Shown one piece after another: positions 1-7,062 of a DNA stretch of 11,431 nt; within the stretch, counting starts at the first letter, position 1, and each line of letters opens with the position of its first letter. Location: NCBI GenBank assembly GCA_964620345.1, contig CAZUHK010000102.1, forward strand, positions 1-11,431. The letters are read 5' to 3'. The position numbers were made by a program, and so were the translations under genes. The notes under the pieces were generated by a model. It ran no database searches, was not told the DNA's origin, and worked only from the letters and a program-made list of their open reading frames with translations. The stretch comes from CAZUHK01 sp964620345 (GTDB lineage: Bacteria > Planctomycetota > Phycisphaerae > Phycisphaerales > Zrk34).

Positions 1-1356
1 GCCGACCGCTTTCCACACCGACTGATCCTCGGGGTTGGTCTGCCACCGCAGCGACAGGTAGCGGTTGAACAGGCGGGTGATGTCCGGGCTCATCCACGTG
101 CGGGCGTGCACGCCGTTGGTCACGTGGCCGATCGGCACCTCCTCTTCGGGCACGCCCGGCCAGATGTGCGCCCACATCTCGCGGCTGACCTCCCCGTGCA
201 GCTTGCTCACGCCGTTGGCCGCGTCGCTCGTGCGCAGCGCCAGCACCGCCATCGAGAAGAACTCGTTCTTGTTGTAGACGTTCTCCCGGCCCAGCGCCAG
301 CAGGCCCTCCAGGTCGAGCTTGAGCGAGCCGACGTAGTCCTTGAAGTACCGCTGGATCATGTCCGGGGGGAAGCGGTCGATGCCCGCGGGCACGGGCGTG
401 TGGGTGGTGAAGACGTTGCCGCCGGCCCCGGCCCAGCGGGCCTCGTCGAAGCTCACGTCGTGCTGCTCGATCAGCATGCGGATGCGCTCGAGGGCGAGGA
501 ACGCGGCGTGGCCCTCGTTCATGTGGTACACGGTCGGCGCGATGCCCATCGCCTTCAATGCCCGTGTGCCGCCGATGCCCAGCACCAGCTCCTGCTTGAT
601 GCGCATCTCCATGTCCCCGCCGTAGAGCTGGCCGGTGATCGAGCGGTCGGCCGGCTCGTTCTCGTCCAGGTTCGCGTCCAGCAGAAACAGCCGCACCCGC
701 CCCACCATCACCTGCCACACCGCGATGTGCAGCGTCCGGCCGGGCAGGTCAACCGTGACCTTCACCTGCTGGCCGTCGGGGCCGGCGACCGGCTTGATCG
801 GCAGGTTGGTAAAGTCCAGGTCGGGATAGAACTCCTGCTGCCAGCCGTCGGCGTTGAGGTACTGCTGGAAATAGCCGTTGCGGTACAGCAGGCCCACGCC
901 GACCAGCGGGATGCCCAGCTCGCTGGAGCTTTTGAGGTGATCGCCGGCGAGCACGCCCAGGCCGCCGGAGTAGATCTGCAGGCACTCGGTCAGGCCGAAC
1001 TCCGCGGAGTAATACGCGATGCAGCAGTCGTCGGCATCGGGGAACTGGCGATGGTGCCAGGTCGAGCGGTTGAGGTGCTCGGCGAGATTCTCGCGCGTGC
1101 GTCGCATGCAGGCGATGAACGCCTCGTCGCGCGAGACCTCGTCCAGCCGCTGCTGACTGACCGTGCCGAGCATGCGGATGGGGTTGTGGTTGAGCTTGCT
1201 GAACAACTCGCGGTCGACCCGAAGGAACAGGTCGATCGCCTCGGGCTGCCACGACCACCACAGGTTGTAGGCGATCTCCAGCAGCGGCCGCAGCGGCTGG
1301 GGGAGGGAAGGAACAACGGTAAACGAATGAATCCGGGCCTGGTCCGATTTGAGCAT
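1..1356 (-). CDS. glgP: Alpha-glucan (glycogen) phosphorylase, N-terminal part
   Basis: This gene encodes an alpha-glucan phosphorylase, which releases glucose-1-phosphate from the non-reducing ends of glycogen or maltodextrin using phosphate and a PLP cofactor in the cytoplasm. The ATG at 1356-1354 opens 452 codons that run off the left edge. Visible family signatures are NLWWSWQPEA (31-40) near the N-terminus, AYYSAEFGL (114-122) followed by SGGLGVLAGDHLKSSSELG (130-148), YHMNEGHAAF (277-286), FTTHTPVPAG (316-325) and HVTNGVHARTW (411-421). The WW-containing start and overall pattern fit the shorter TIGR02094-type branch of glycosyltransferase family 35. Family members are typically about 700-850 residues, so the PLP lysine and C-terminal catalytic half lie outside the window. 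A purine-rich tract (AAAAAGAGAA) precedes the start. It diverges from the CNNM gene at 1607. The family call is secure; substrate preference cannot be judged. Confidence 0.95.
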   Translation of the reverse strand, partial: MLKSDQARIHSFTVVPSLPQPLRPLLEIAYNLWWSWQPEAIDLFLRVDRELFSKLNHNPIRMLGTVSQQRLDEVSRDEAFIACMRRTRENLAEHLNRSTWHHRQFPDADDCCIAYYSAEFGLTECLQIYSGGLGVLAGDHLKSSSELGIPLVGVGLLYRNGYFQQYLNADGWQQEFYPDLDFTNLPIKPVAGPDGQQVKVTVDLPGRTLHIAVWQVMVGRVRLFLLDANLDENEPADRSITGQLYGGDMEMRIKQELVLGIGGTRALKAMGIAPTVYHMNEGHAAFLALERIRMLIEQHDVSFDEARWAGAGGNVFTTHTPVPAGIDRFPPDMIQRYFKDYVGSLKLDLEGLLALGRENVYNKNEFFSMAVLALRTSDAANGVSKLHGEVSREMWAHIWPGVPEEEVPIGHVTNGVHARTWMSPDITRLFNRYLSLRWQTNPEDQSVWKAVG

Positions 1357-1410
1357 TTCTCTTTTTGTCCTGCGTTGGGGGCTTGGGTGCGTCTTGATCC
1401 ATCTGCCGCG

Positions 1411-1436
1411 CGGGCCGTGGCCCGGCGGCCACCGGG
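1411..1436. repeat. GC-rich inverted repeats upstream of the phosphorylase gene
   Basis: Two overlapping short hairpins lie 55-80 bp upstream of the phosphorylase start. CGGGCC/GGCCCG (1411-1424) has a 6-bp stem with a 2-nt loop, and CCCGG/CCGGG (1421-1436) has a 5-bp stem with a 6-nt loop. They share bases, so only one can form at a time. They may fall in the 5' untranslated region of the phosphorylase transcript. In G+C-rich DNA such repeats arise by chance, and no T-run follows on either strand, so a terminator is not supported. The remainder of the 250-bp divergent gap (1357-1606) shows no clear promoter for the phosphorylase gene. Confidence 0.25.
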
Positions 1437-1583
1437 AGCGGGCCATGCAGGTCTGATCGACCAGCGAGCGGTCCGACCTTTGGCGTCCAACCCATCTTAA
1501 CCCTACTTTCCCGCAAATCTCGGGCCGCGTCGGTGAAATATCGGACCGGCCCCGCCCCTGCTGCGCCGCGGGCCGCGAACCGG

Positions 1584-1589
1584 TATCAT
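1584..1589 (+). promoter_or_regulatory. Possible -10 box of the CNNM operon
   Basis: TATCAT lies 17 nt upstream of the ATG at 1607. A transcript starting about 6-7 nt downstream of it would have a leader of only about 10 nt, and there is no Shine-Dalgarno sequence in that stretch. No recognisable -35 hexamer is found 16-18 bp further upstream. The same hexamer, or a one-base variant, occurs ahead of three other genes in the window, which is the main reason to note it. Confidence 0.35.
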
Positions 1590-1606
1590 CGCCATTCGCC
1601 GCCGCA

Positions 1607-2926
1607 ATGTCCGTGATCACCACCCTCACCAACCTGCCCTACTCGCTGGCCGACCTGCCGCTGTTCATGCTGCTGCCGGCGTTGTTGGTCGCGTCGGGTT
1701 TCTTCAGCGGGTCGGAAACCGCGATGTTCTCGCTGACCGCCCAGAACCGCCTGCGCCTCACGCGCCGCGGCGGCGTGGTCGGCACGGTCGTCCAGCGCAT
1801 GCTCGGCGACATGCAACTGCTGCTGATCACGCTGATGCTGGGAAACATGACCATCAACGTGCTCTACTTCGTGGTCAGCTCGGCGTTGCTGCTCAAGCTC
1901 GACCCGTCGCAGCACGCCGCGGCGATCGCGGTCGGCTCGATCCTGCCGCTGGTGGCGATCATCGTCTTCGGCGAGGTCGTGCCGAAGATGGTCGCGAACC
2001 TCTCGCCGGTGCGTTGGGTGCGGATCACGGCGTTGCCGCTGTTCGCGGTGCACCGTGCGATCGGGCCGCTGCGGATCGTGCTGCGCAGCGCGGTGATCGC
2101 GCCGCTGGGCCGGCTGCTCGCCCCCCCGCGGCGTCCGCCGGCGCTGAACAACGCGGAGCTCGAGTCGCTGATCGACCTGTCCAAGCGGCGCGGCGTGATC
2201 GACCACGGCGAGGAGCAGGTTGTCCGCGAGGTCGTAAGCTTGAGCCGGCTGAAGGTGCGCGACATCATGACGCCGCGCGTCGATATCGAAGCGGTACCCA
2301 TTGACGCCGACCCCGCCGACGTGCACGCGCTGATCGTTGAGCATCGCTACACGAAGATCCCGGTCTATCGCGGCGACATGGACAACATCGAGGGCGTGAT
2401 CTACGCGCGGCAGTTCCTGCTGGCCCGGGGCGCGGGGCGGGCGGTGGACTTGAGCAAGCTGGTGCGGCAGGTGCGGTTCGTGCCGGAGCTGCAGCGGGTG
2501 GACCAGTTGCTGGAGGTGTTCCGCAAGGGCCGGGCGCAGGTGGCGATCGCGGTGGACGAGTTCGGCGGAACCGCGGGGCTGGTGACGATCAAGGATGTGG
2601 TGGAGCGGCTGGTGGGCCGGGTGGATTTCGAGCCGGGCGACCGCGCCGCCCAGCAGACGCCGGTCGAGCCGCTGGGCCCGGGCCGATGGCGCGTGGGCGG
2701 CGGGCTGCCGGTGGCCGACTGGGCGCAGACGTTCGGCACGTCGCAAATCCCCCCGCGCGTCGCGACGCTCGGCGGGCTGGTCAGCGCGCTGCTGGGGCGG
2801 ATTCCGCAGGTCGGCGATACCGCACGACTGGGCAACGTGACGCTCGAGGTCGCCGCGGTCGACGCCGGCCGCGTCGAATCGGTCATCCTCGCCACCGACA
2901 CGCCGGACGAAGGGGCAGACGCATGA
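1607..2926 (+). CDS. CNNM/CBS-domain membrane protein (HlyC/CorC family), full-length type
   Basis: This is a 439-residue integral inner-membrane protein of the CNNM/CorC family, whose members have been linked to Mg2+/Co2+ efflux or sodium-coupled magnesium transport; older annotations say 'hemolysin'. The N-terminal CNNM (DUF21) domain covers about 15-180, with hydrophobic segments near 18-36, 71-97 and 103-123, and the family motifs FFSGSETAMFSL (32-43) and FGEVVPK (121-127). A tandem CBS pair follows: CBS1 starts at VRDIMTPRVDIEAV (217-230) and CBS2 covers about 285-340 with DEFGGTAGLVTIKD (317-330). A C-terminal CorC/HlyC transporter-associated domain covers about 350-430, ending LGNVTLEV...VESVIL. 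The architecture is complete and of normal length. The stop overlaps the start of a second CNNM gene by ATGA, so the two are cotranscribed and probably act as a pair. The ion transported cannot be read from sequence. Confidence 0.93.
   Translation: MSVITTLTNLPYSLADLPLFMLLPALLVASGFFSGSETAMFSLTAQNRLRLTRRGGVVGTVVQRMLGDMQLLLITLMLGNMTINVLYFVVSSALLLKLDPSQHAAAIAVGSILPLVAIIVFGEVVPKMVANLSPVRWVRITALPLFAVHRAIGPLRIVLRSAVIAPLGRLLAPPRRPPALNNAELESLIDLSKRRGVIDHGEEQVVREVVSLSRLKVRDIMTPRVDIEAVPIDADPADVHALIVEHRYTKIPVYRGDMDNIEGVIYARQFLLARGAGRAVDLSKLVRQVRFVPELQRVDQLLEVFRKGRAQVAIAVDEFGGTAGLVTIKDVVERLVGRVDFEPGDRAAQQTPVEPLGPGRWRVGGGLPVADWAQTFGTSQIPPRVATLGGLVSALLGRIPQVGDTARLGNVTLEVAAVDAGRVESVILATDTPDEGADA
2909..2915 (+). 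promoter_or_regulatory. Ribosome binding site for the second CNNM gene
   Basis: GAAGGGG sits inside the last codons of the upstream CNNM gene, 7 nt before the ATG at 2923. It supports the ATGA-overlapping start over the next in-frame ATG at 2932. Confidence 0.55.
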
Positions 2927-3954
2927 GTGTGATGTCCCCCATCCTCGCCGAGGCGCTGACCGCCGGGCAGTACGTCGCCTGGTCGCTGGTCGCGCTGGTC
3001 GGCGTGATCGGATCGGCGGTGTTCAGCGGCCTGGAGACCGGCGTGTACCGGCTCAACCGCGTCCGCCTGCACCTGCTGGCCCACCGCGGCCAGGGCAACG
3101 CGCAGGTGCTCGACCGCCTGGTCGCCAAGCCCAACCGGTTGCTGGGCACGCTGCTGATCGGCAACAACATCGCCAACTACGCCTCGTCGCTGGGCTTCAC
3201 CGCCCTGCTCGGCGGCGCGGGGCTCAGCGACAAGGGCATCATCATCGTCGTCGCGCTGCTGCTCACGCCGGTGTTGTTCGTCTTCGGCGAGGTGCTGCCC
3301 AAAGACCTGTTCCAGAACTACACCGATCAGATCACCTATCGCTTCGCACGATTCATGCGGCTGTTCCAGCAACTGGTGATCGTCTGCGGCCTGCTGCCGA
3401 TGCTCGACGGCGTGAACTGGCTGCTGACCCGCGCGTTCGGCGGGGGCCGGGCGATCGGCTTCGGCATCCATCCCCGACGCATCGTCACCCAGCTCATAAA
3501 AGAAGGCGTCGGCCACGGCCTGCTCAGCCCGTATCAGTCGGACATGATCGACCGCGTGCTGCACCCGACCGAGACGACCCTCGCCGACGCGATGATCCCC
3601 TGGGCCCAGGTCCATACCATTGCCCAGACCGCCCCGCCCGAAGCCATCTGGGCCCTGGCCGACCGCGTGCCGCACAGCCGCCTGCCGTTGGTCGACCCGC
3701 AGGGCAAACCGACCGGCGTGCTCAACGTCTTCGAAGTCCTGCTGCAACGGCCCGACGACTGCCCGGCCATCGCCACGGTGGCCCGGCCCGCGCTCACGCT
3801 CGGGCCCGACCAGCCCCTGGGCGAGGGCCTGGCCGCGCTCCGCGCCGCCGGCAGCGCCATGGCGATCGTCGCCGGGCCCAAAGGCACGCCACTGGGCATC
3901 GTTACCGTCAAGGACCTGGTCGAACCGATCACCGGCGAGCTGGATGTCTGGTGA
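2923..3954 (+). CDS. CNNM/CBS-domain membrane protein, short type without CorC domain
   Basis: This 343-residue membrane protein is the second member of a CNNM pair. The N-terminal CNNM domain has hydrophobic segments near 17-36, 73-98 and 105-123, and the motifs VFSGLETGVYRLNRVRL (33-49) and FGEVLPKDLF (121-130), parallel to FFSGSETA and FGEVVPK in its neighbour. A CBS pair follows at about 215-340, with LADAMIPWAQVHTI (220-233) and PLGIVTVKDLVEPITGEL (323-340). It ends right after CBS2, so it lacks the C-terminal CorC/HlyC domain of the upstream partner. The start overlaps the upstream stop (ATGA), and a GAAGGGG box lies 7 nt upstream. Adjacent long and short paralogues of this kind are known in other bacteria, which suggests a heteromeric transporter or a transporter plus regulator; that is inference. 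The stop codon directly abuts the stop of the convergent GTPase gene. Confidence 0.9.
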   Translation: MSVMSPILAEALTAGQYVAWSLVALVGVIGSAVFSGLETGVYRLNRVRLHLLAHRGQGNAQVLDRLVAKPNRLLGTLLIGNNIANYASSLGFTALLGGAGLSDKGIIIVVALLLTPVLFVFGEVLPKDLFQNYTDQITYRFARFMRLFQQLVIVCGLLPMLDGVNWLLTRAFGGGRAIGFGIHPRRIVTQLIKEGVGHGLLSPYQSDMIDRVLHPTETTLADAMIPWAQVHTIAQTAPPEAIWALADRVPHSRLPLVDPQGKPTGVLNVFEVLLQRPDDCPAIATVARPALTLGPDQPLGEGLAALRAAGSAMAIVAGPKGTPLGIVTVKDLVEPITGELDVW

Positions 3955-5401
3955 TCACCGCGTGAGCACCTGCTCGACCAGCGGCGTCAGCTCGATACGG
4001 ATCGCGTCTCGCTCGGCGGGGCCCGGAAGCTTGCGCAGGCGATCGAATTGGGCTTGCAGTTGCTTGCGTCGCTCCGCGGGCTGGTCGCGGACCACGCCGG
4101 AGACGTAGTACGGCAGGCCGCAGCCGGCGTACGNNNNNNNNNNGCTCGACCCGCACCACATCGCGCTTGGCGTGGGCGTGATCGGCCACGAGGCGGTGGT
4201 AGAGCGCCGCGCGGTCGAGCACGACCCAGGGGAACTGCGGGCTTCGCACCGGCCCGACGCGCAGCAGCCGCCCGCCCATCGGCCGGCCGAGCACCTTCGT
4301 CTCGGCCAGCTTGCCAAAGCCCCACCACCCCGACACCGCGCCCACGCCCGCGCCCATGATCGAGCCCAGCAGGAATGACGCACCTCCCGCGGCCAGATCG
4401 ACCGCCCCGCCGGCCAACGCCCCGCCCGCCGCGCCGCCCGCCGCCAACTGGCCGCGGCTCAGCCCCAGCTTGCTCCACGTGCCGGTGTCGAACAGATCCT
4501 CATCCAGCGGCTGATCCTCGCCGCCCACCAGCTCGATCCGCAACACGTGATGCAGGTACACCCCCCGCAGCTCATCACGCAGCTTCCGTTCACGTTGCCG
4601 AAGTTGCTCGTAGAACGTTTGGGCGAGATCCGCCTTGTGCGGCTCGACGTCGCTGCGGGCCGGCAGCTTCTTCTCTTGTGCCGCGGTCAGCACGTCCACC
4701 AGCGCGTCGCTGATGCGCCCCGCCGCCTCGCGCCGCCGCTGCGCCCGGTCGGCGCGCAGCGCTTCAATCGCACCTTCCAGGCGATCGCGCCACCGTTCGT
4801 CCAGCTCGGCCAGCGTCCGCAGCAGCCCCACCCGCCGCTCGAAGTCGGCCGCGTGAGCGTCGAAATCGCGCACGATGCTGAAGTACTGATCGAGCACCGG
4901 TCGCCACTGTTTGGAAAAGTCGCGCCGCGCGGTGCGGTTGATCAGCGCGATGCGCGGCTGGGCGGTCCAGCGGAGGATTTGCATCTCCGCCTCGGCCGCG
5001 GGCGTCGGCGGCGCCGAGCCATCGACCACGTACAGCACGGCCCCGCCGGCGAGGATCGGCTCGAGCAACCGCTGCTCCTGCTCGAACGCATCCTGGCCGC
5101 GGTGCTCGCGCAGGAACCGCTCGACGGTCCCGCGGCGCTCGGCGGTGCTGGTTTCGTGTGCTTTCAACCACGCCAGCACCTGCCGGGCGCGCTCGAAGCC
5201 GGGCGTGTCGACCAGCACGTACAGCGTGCGGTCGCCCAGGCGCATGGGGAAGCGACGGTTGTGGCGCGTGGTGCCCGGCGCCGCGTCGATGCGGACCGAA
5301 TCGTCGGCCGCGAGCGTGGAGACGATGCTCGACTTGCCGCGGTTGACGTGCCCGACCACGACGAAGGTCAGCGGCTGATCGTGGGCGCCGGCCTCAGCCA
5401 T
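3955..5401 (-). CDS. DUF3482-type P-loop GTPase, interrupted by a scaffold gap
   Basis: This is a GTPase of the DUF3482 type, whose cellular role is unknown. Before the gap 419 residues are readable. They hold the P-loop GHVNRGKS (17-24), PGTTR (42-46) as a likely switch I/G2, VDTPGFE (64-70) as G3 and LYVVDGS (123-129). The G4 position reads LINRTARRD (153-161), so the usual NKxD is degenerate. A charged, probably helical stretch (about 185-285) follows, then a Gly/Ala-rich hydrophobic segment (about 315-362) resembling glycine-zipper membrane insertions. After ten Ns, 58 more residues (from YAGCGLPYYV to the stop) lie in a frame that matches only if the true gap is a multiple of three, because one base and two bases of split codons flank it. 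I therefore read one gene of at least 477 residues. The start overlaps the DUF2868 gene by 8 bp and has a good Shine-Dalgarno. Confidence 0.82.
4134..4143. other. Scaffold gap (10 N) inside the GTPase gene
   Basis: Ten Ns join two contigs within the C-terminal part of the GTPase. Ten is a common placeholder length, and 10 Ns put the two coding halves out of frame. The flanking codons line up again if the missing length is 0, 3, 6 or another multiple of three. There is no sign of a real frameshift. Confidence 0.95.
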
Positions 5402-6950
5402 CGGGGTTCTCCTCGTCGGCCGTGCCGGGGCACGCGGCCGCGACGCGGAGCCACGGATCGCCCAGCCGCCCCAGCCGCCGCCGCCACTGCTCGACCACCG
5501 CCGCATCGGGCGCCGTCGGCTCGCCGGCCTCGTCAACGTCCACGATCAGCACCGTCACCGGCCGACCCTCGCCGATCGCCTGCCGACCGCGGCGCAGCAG
5601 GTCTTCGTGATCGCCGACCGGCGGCTCCCACGCCGCGACGATCATCACGACCGGCCCGCCGCCGCCGCCGTCGCGGGCACGCGCCAGCGCTTGTTCGTCC
5701 GCCGCGGTATCCAGGCCGCCGACCGTCAGTGGCCGACCGACGTCCAGCCGCAGTTGATCGCGGACCAGCGCGGCCAGGCGATCGGCCGGCAAGCCCAGGC
5801 CCGACCACGTGAGCAGTTGCCCGCGCGCCGATGGCGGCAGCGGCCCGCTGGCGGCCGATGAAGCCCGCGGCGTGGGCCCGTCGTCTTGGCTCGTGCCCGG
5901 CTCCGCCGCTTCGCCGTGGGTTTCGACCGCCACGCGGCGCAGCCGCTCGGCCAGCCGCTGAAAGTCGGCATGATCCAAACGCACCGCCCGCCACCGGTGC
6001 CGCAGCGCCGCCTGGCACACCCCCACCGTCACCAGCCGCGGCACCAGCCCGTAGGTCACCAGCGCGCCCAGCAGGAAAGGCCACCAGGCACGGAACAGCG
6101 GGCTGTCGCTGGGCACGTCGCGCAGTTGTTCCACGGTGAGCGAGGTGAAGCGCGTGGCCTGAATCTGTTCGAGCGTCGGCGTCAGGCGCGGGTGGGCCCA
6201 GGTGTAGGGCGCCGCGACGAGCTGGCCGGCACGTTTCAGGTCCGCCGGCTCCATCAGCGCGCTGCGCCAGCCGAACGCCGGGTCGCTGACGTAAAGCAGC
6301 GCGATGAACATCGCCACCGCGCCGAGATTGAAGGTCAGGGCGAAGACCTGGGTGAGCTGCGATAGCGTCCACCGTCGGATGCCGCCGTACAACCATTCGA
6401 CCTCGCCCCAGCGGCCACGGGCCTCGCCCCACGGGTCGCGCTGCGGGGCGGAGAGCTTGGTGAGCACCCAGCCCACCGCGCGCGGCAGCGCCTGGCTGAT
6501 GGCGATCAGCACCCCCCGCACGCCGCGCAGGATCGGCACACGCCCCACCGGCCCGCCGGGCACGACCGCGACGATCCAACCGATCAGCAGCAGCCACTGC
6601 ACGCCCACGAGCACCGCCCAGAAGCGCACGATGTTGATCGGCCGGGCGTCGGCCATCGCCAGCCAGCCGCCGACCGTCGCCGCCCCGACCGCCAGCCCGC
6701 CCAGCGCCAGCACCGCCAGCGTCGATTCGTACCACCGCGCCGCCCGCTGGCCCGGCGACCCGCCGCGGCGATCCACCGCCTCGGCCAGCCACGCCCGAAA
6801 CAGCGCCACGTCGTCCCGCTGCGTCACGTCGATCCGACGGGCGATCGCACGATCGCGGGCGTGCAACTGTTCGATCGAAGCGCCCTTGTCACGATGCAAT
6901 TGCGCTTCGAGGTCCACCAGTTCGTCGAGTCGAATCGGCCGATGCGCCAT
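5394..6950 (-). CDS. DUF2868-type integral membrane protein
   Basis: This 518-residue membrane protein resembles the DUF2868 family, which has no assigned function. Residues 1-70 are charged and soluble (MAHRPIRLDELVDLEAQLHRDKG and on). Hydrophobic segments lie near 77-97, 108-130, 203-222 and 290-311. Features typical of the family are LTFNLGAVAMFIALLYVSD (205-223) followed by AFGWRSALM (225-233), the PYTWAHPRLTPTLEQIQATRF stretch (248-268) and AWWPFLLGALVTYGLVPRL (288-306). A Pro/Ser-rich linker (about 345-375) leads to a C-terminal soluble region (about 380-510) with a Gly run (429-432) and hydrophobic beta-like stretches VVMIVAAW (434-441) and VTVLIVDVDEA (465-475). DUF2868 genes are known to neighbour DUF3482 GTPase genes, which is the arrangement here, supporting both calls. 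The ATG at 6950 lies 6 nt after a -10-like TATCAT; an upstream in-frame extension to 7157 overlaps the divergent gene and is rejected. Confidence 0.8.
   Translation of the reverse strand: MAHRPIRLDELVDLEAQLHRDKGASIEQLHARDRAIARRIDVTQRDDVALFRAWLAEAVDRRGGSPGQRAARWYESTLAVLALGGLAVGAATVGGWLAMADARPINIVRFWAVLVGVQWLLLIGWIVAVVPGGPVGRVPILRGVRGVLIAISQALPRAVGWVLTKLSAPQRDPWGEARGRWGEVEWLYGGIRRWTLSQLTQVFALTFNLGAVAMFIALLYVSDPAFGWRSALMEPADLKRAGQLVAAPYTWAHPRLTPTLEQIQATRFTSLTVEQLRDVPSDSPLFRAWWPFLLGALVTYGLVPRLVTVGVCQAALRHRWRAVRLDHADFQRLAERLRRVAVETHGEAAEPGTSQDDGPTPRASSAASGPLPPSARGQLLTWSGLGLPADRLAALVRDQLRLDVGRPLTVGGLDTAADEQALARARDGGGGGPVVMIVAAWEPPVGDHEDLLRRGRQAIGEGRPVTVLIVDVDEAGEPTAPDAAVVEQWRRRLGRLGDPWLRVAAACPGTADEENPDG
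5409..5414 (-). promoter_or_regulatory. Ribosome binding site for the DUF3482-type GTPase
   Basis: GAGGAG, read on the minus strand within the last codons of the DUF2868 gene, is 7 nt from the ATG at 5401. The GTPase start lies inside the upstream gene (8-bp overlap), so translation of the two is probably coupled. The box fixes this start over any other. Confidence 0.7.
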
Positions 6951-6956
6951 GATTCG

Positions 6957-6962
6957 ATGATA
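6957..6962 (-). promoter_or_regulatory. Possible leaderless promoter of the DUF2868-GTPase operon
   Basis: TATCAT on the minus strand is followed by 6 nt and then the ATG at 6950. If it is a -10 box, transcription would begin at or beside the start codon, giving a leaderless message. There is no Shine-Dalgarno between it and the ATG. No clear -35 element is seen at normal spacing. Confidence 0.4.
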
Positions 6963-7018
6963 CGACAAATCGCTCCGGTCATGCCGCGGGCGACCGGCTC
7001 GATGCCCCGGCCCGGTTC

Positions 7019-7061
7019 GTGAGCACTCGCTTTGATCGCGGCCCGGCCCTATCGTGCTCAC
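7019..7061. promoter_or_regulatory. Inverted repeat over the TPR-YggX promoter, operator-like
   Basis: GTGAGCAC (7019-7026) and GTGCTCAC (7054-7061) form a perfect 8-bp inverted repeat separated by 27 bp, centre to centre 35 bp. The right arm overlaps the -10-like box and ends 1 nt before the ATG at 7063; the left arm covers the region upstream of where a -35 would lie. Such a layout suits a DNA-binding repressor, or a hairpin if the region were transcribed. The function is inference; the repeat itself is directly visible. Confidence 0.4.
7050..7055 (+). promoter_or_regulatory. Possible leaderless promoter of the TPR-YggX gene
   Basis: TATCGT is followed by 7 nt and the ATG at 7063, the same geometry as the promoter-like box of the divergent DUF2868 gene. 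No Shine-Dalgarno is present. The box overlaps the right arm of the GTGAGCAC/GTGCTCAC repeat. Confidence 0.35.
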
Positions 7062-7062
7062 T

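Noticed and set aside
106..1500. Long plus-strand ORF of 464 codons opposite the phosphorylase gene
   Set aside because: It is the antisense of a clear glycogen phosphorylase. Long open shadow frames are expected in G+C-rich DNA, and its product is compositionally odd (Arg/Val/His/Gln-rich) with no domain.
1586..3747. Minus-strand ORFs of 386 and 448 codons opposite the CNNM genes
   Set aside because: Low-complexity His/Arg/Gln/Asp-rich products typical of antisense frames; both CNNM reading frames carry strong family motifs.
4547..5812. Plus-strand ORF of 421 codons opposite the GTPase and DUF2868 genes
   Set aside because: Antisense to two genes with recognisable motifs; its later part is Arg/Pro/Ala low complexity.
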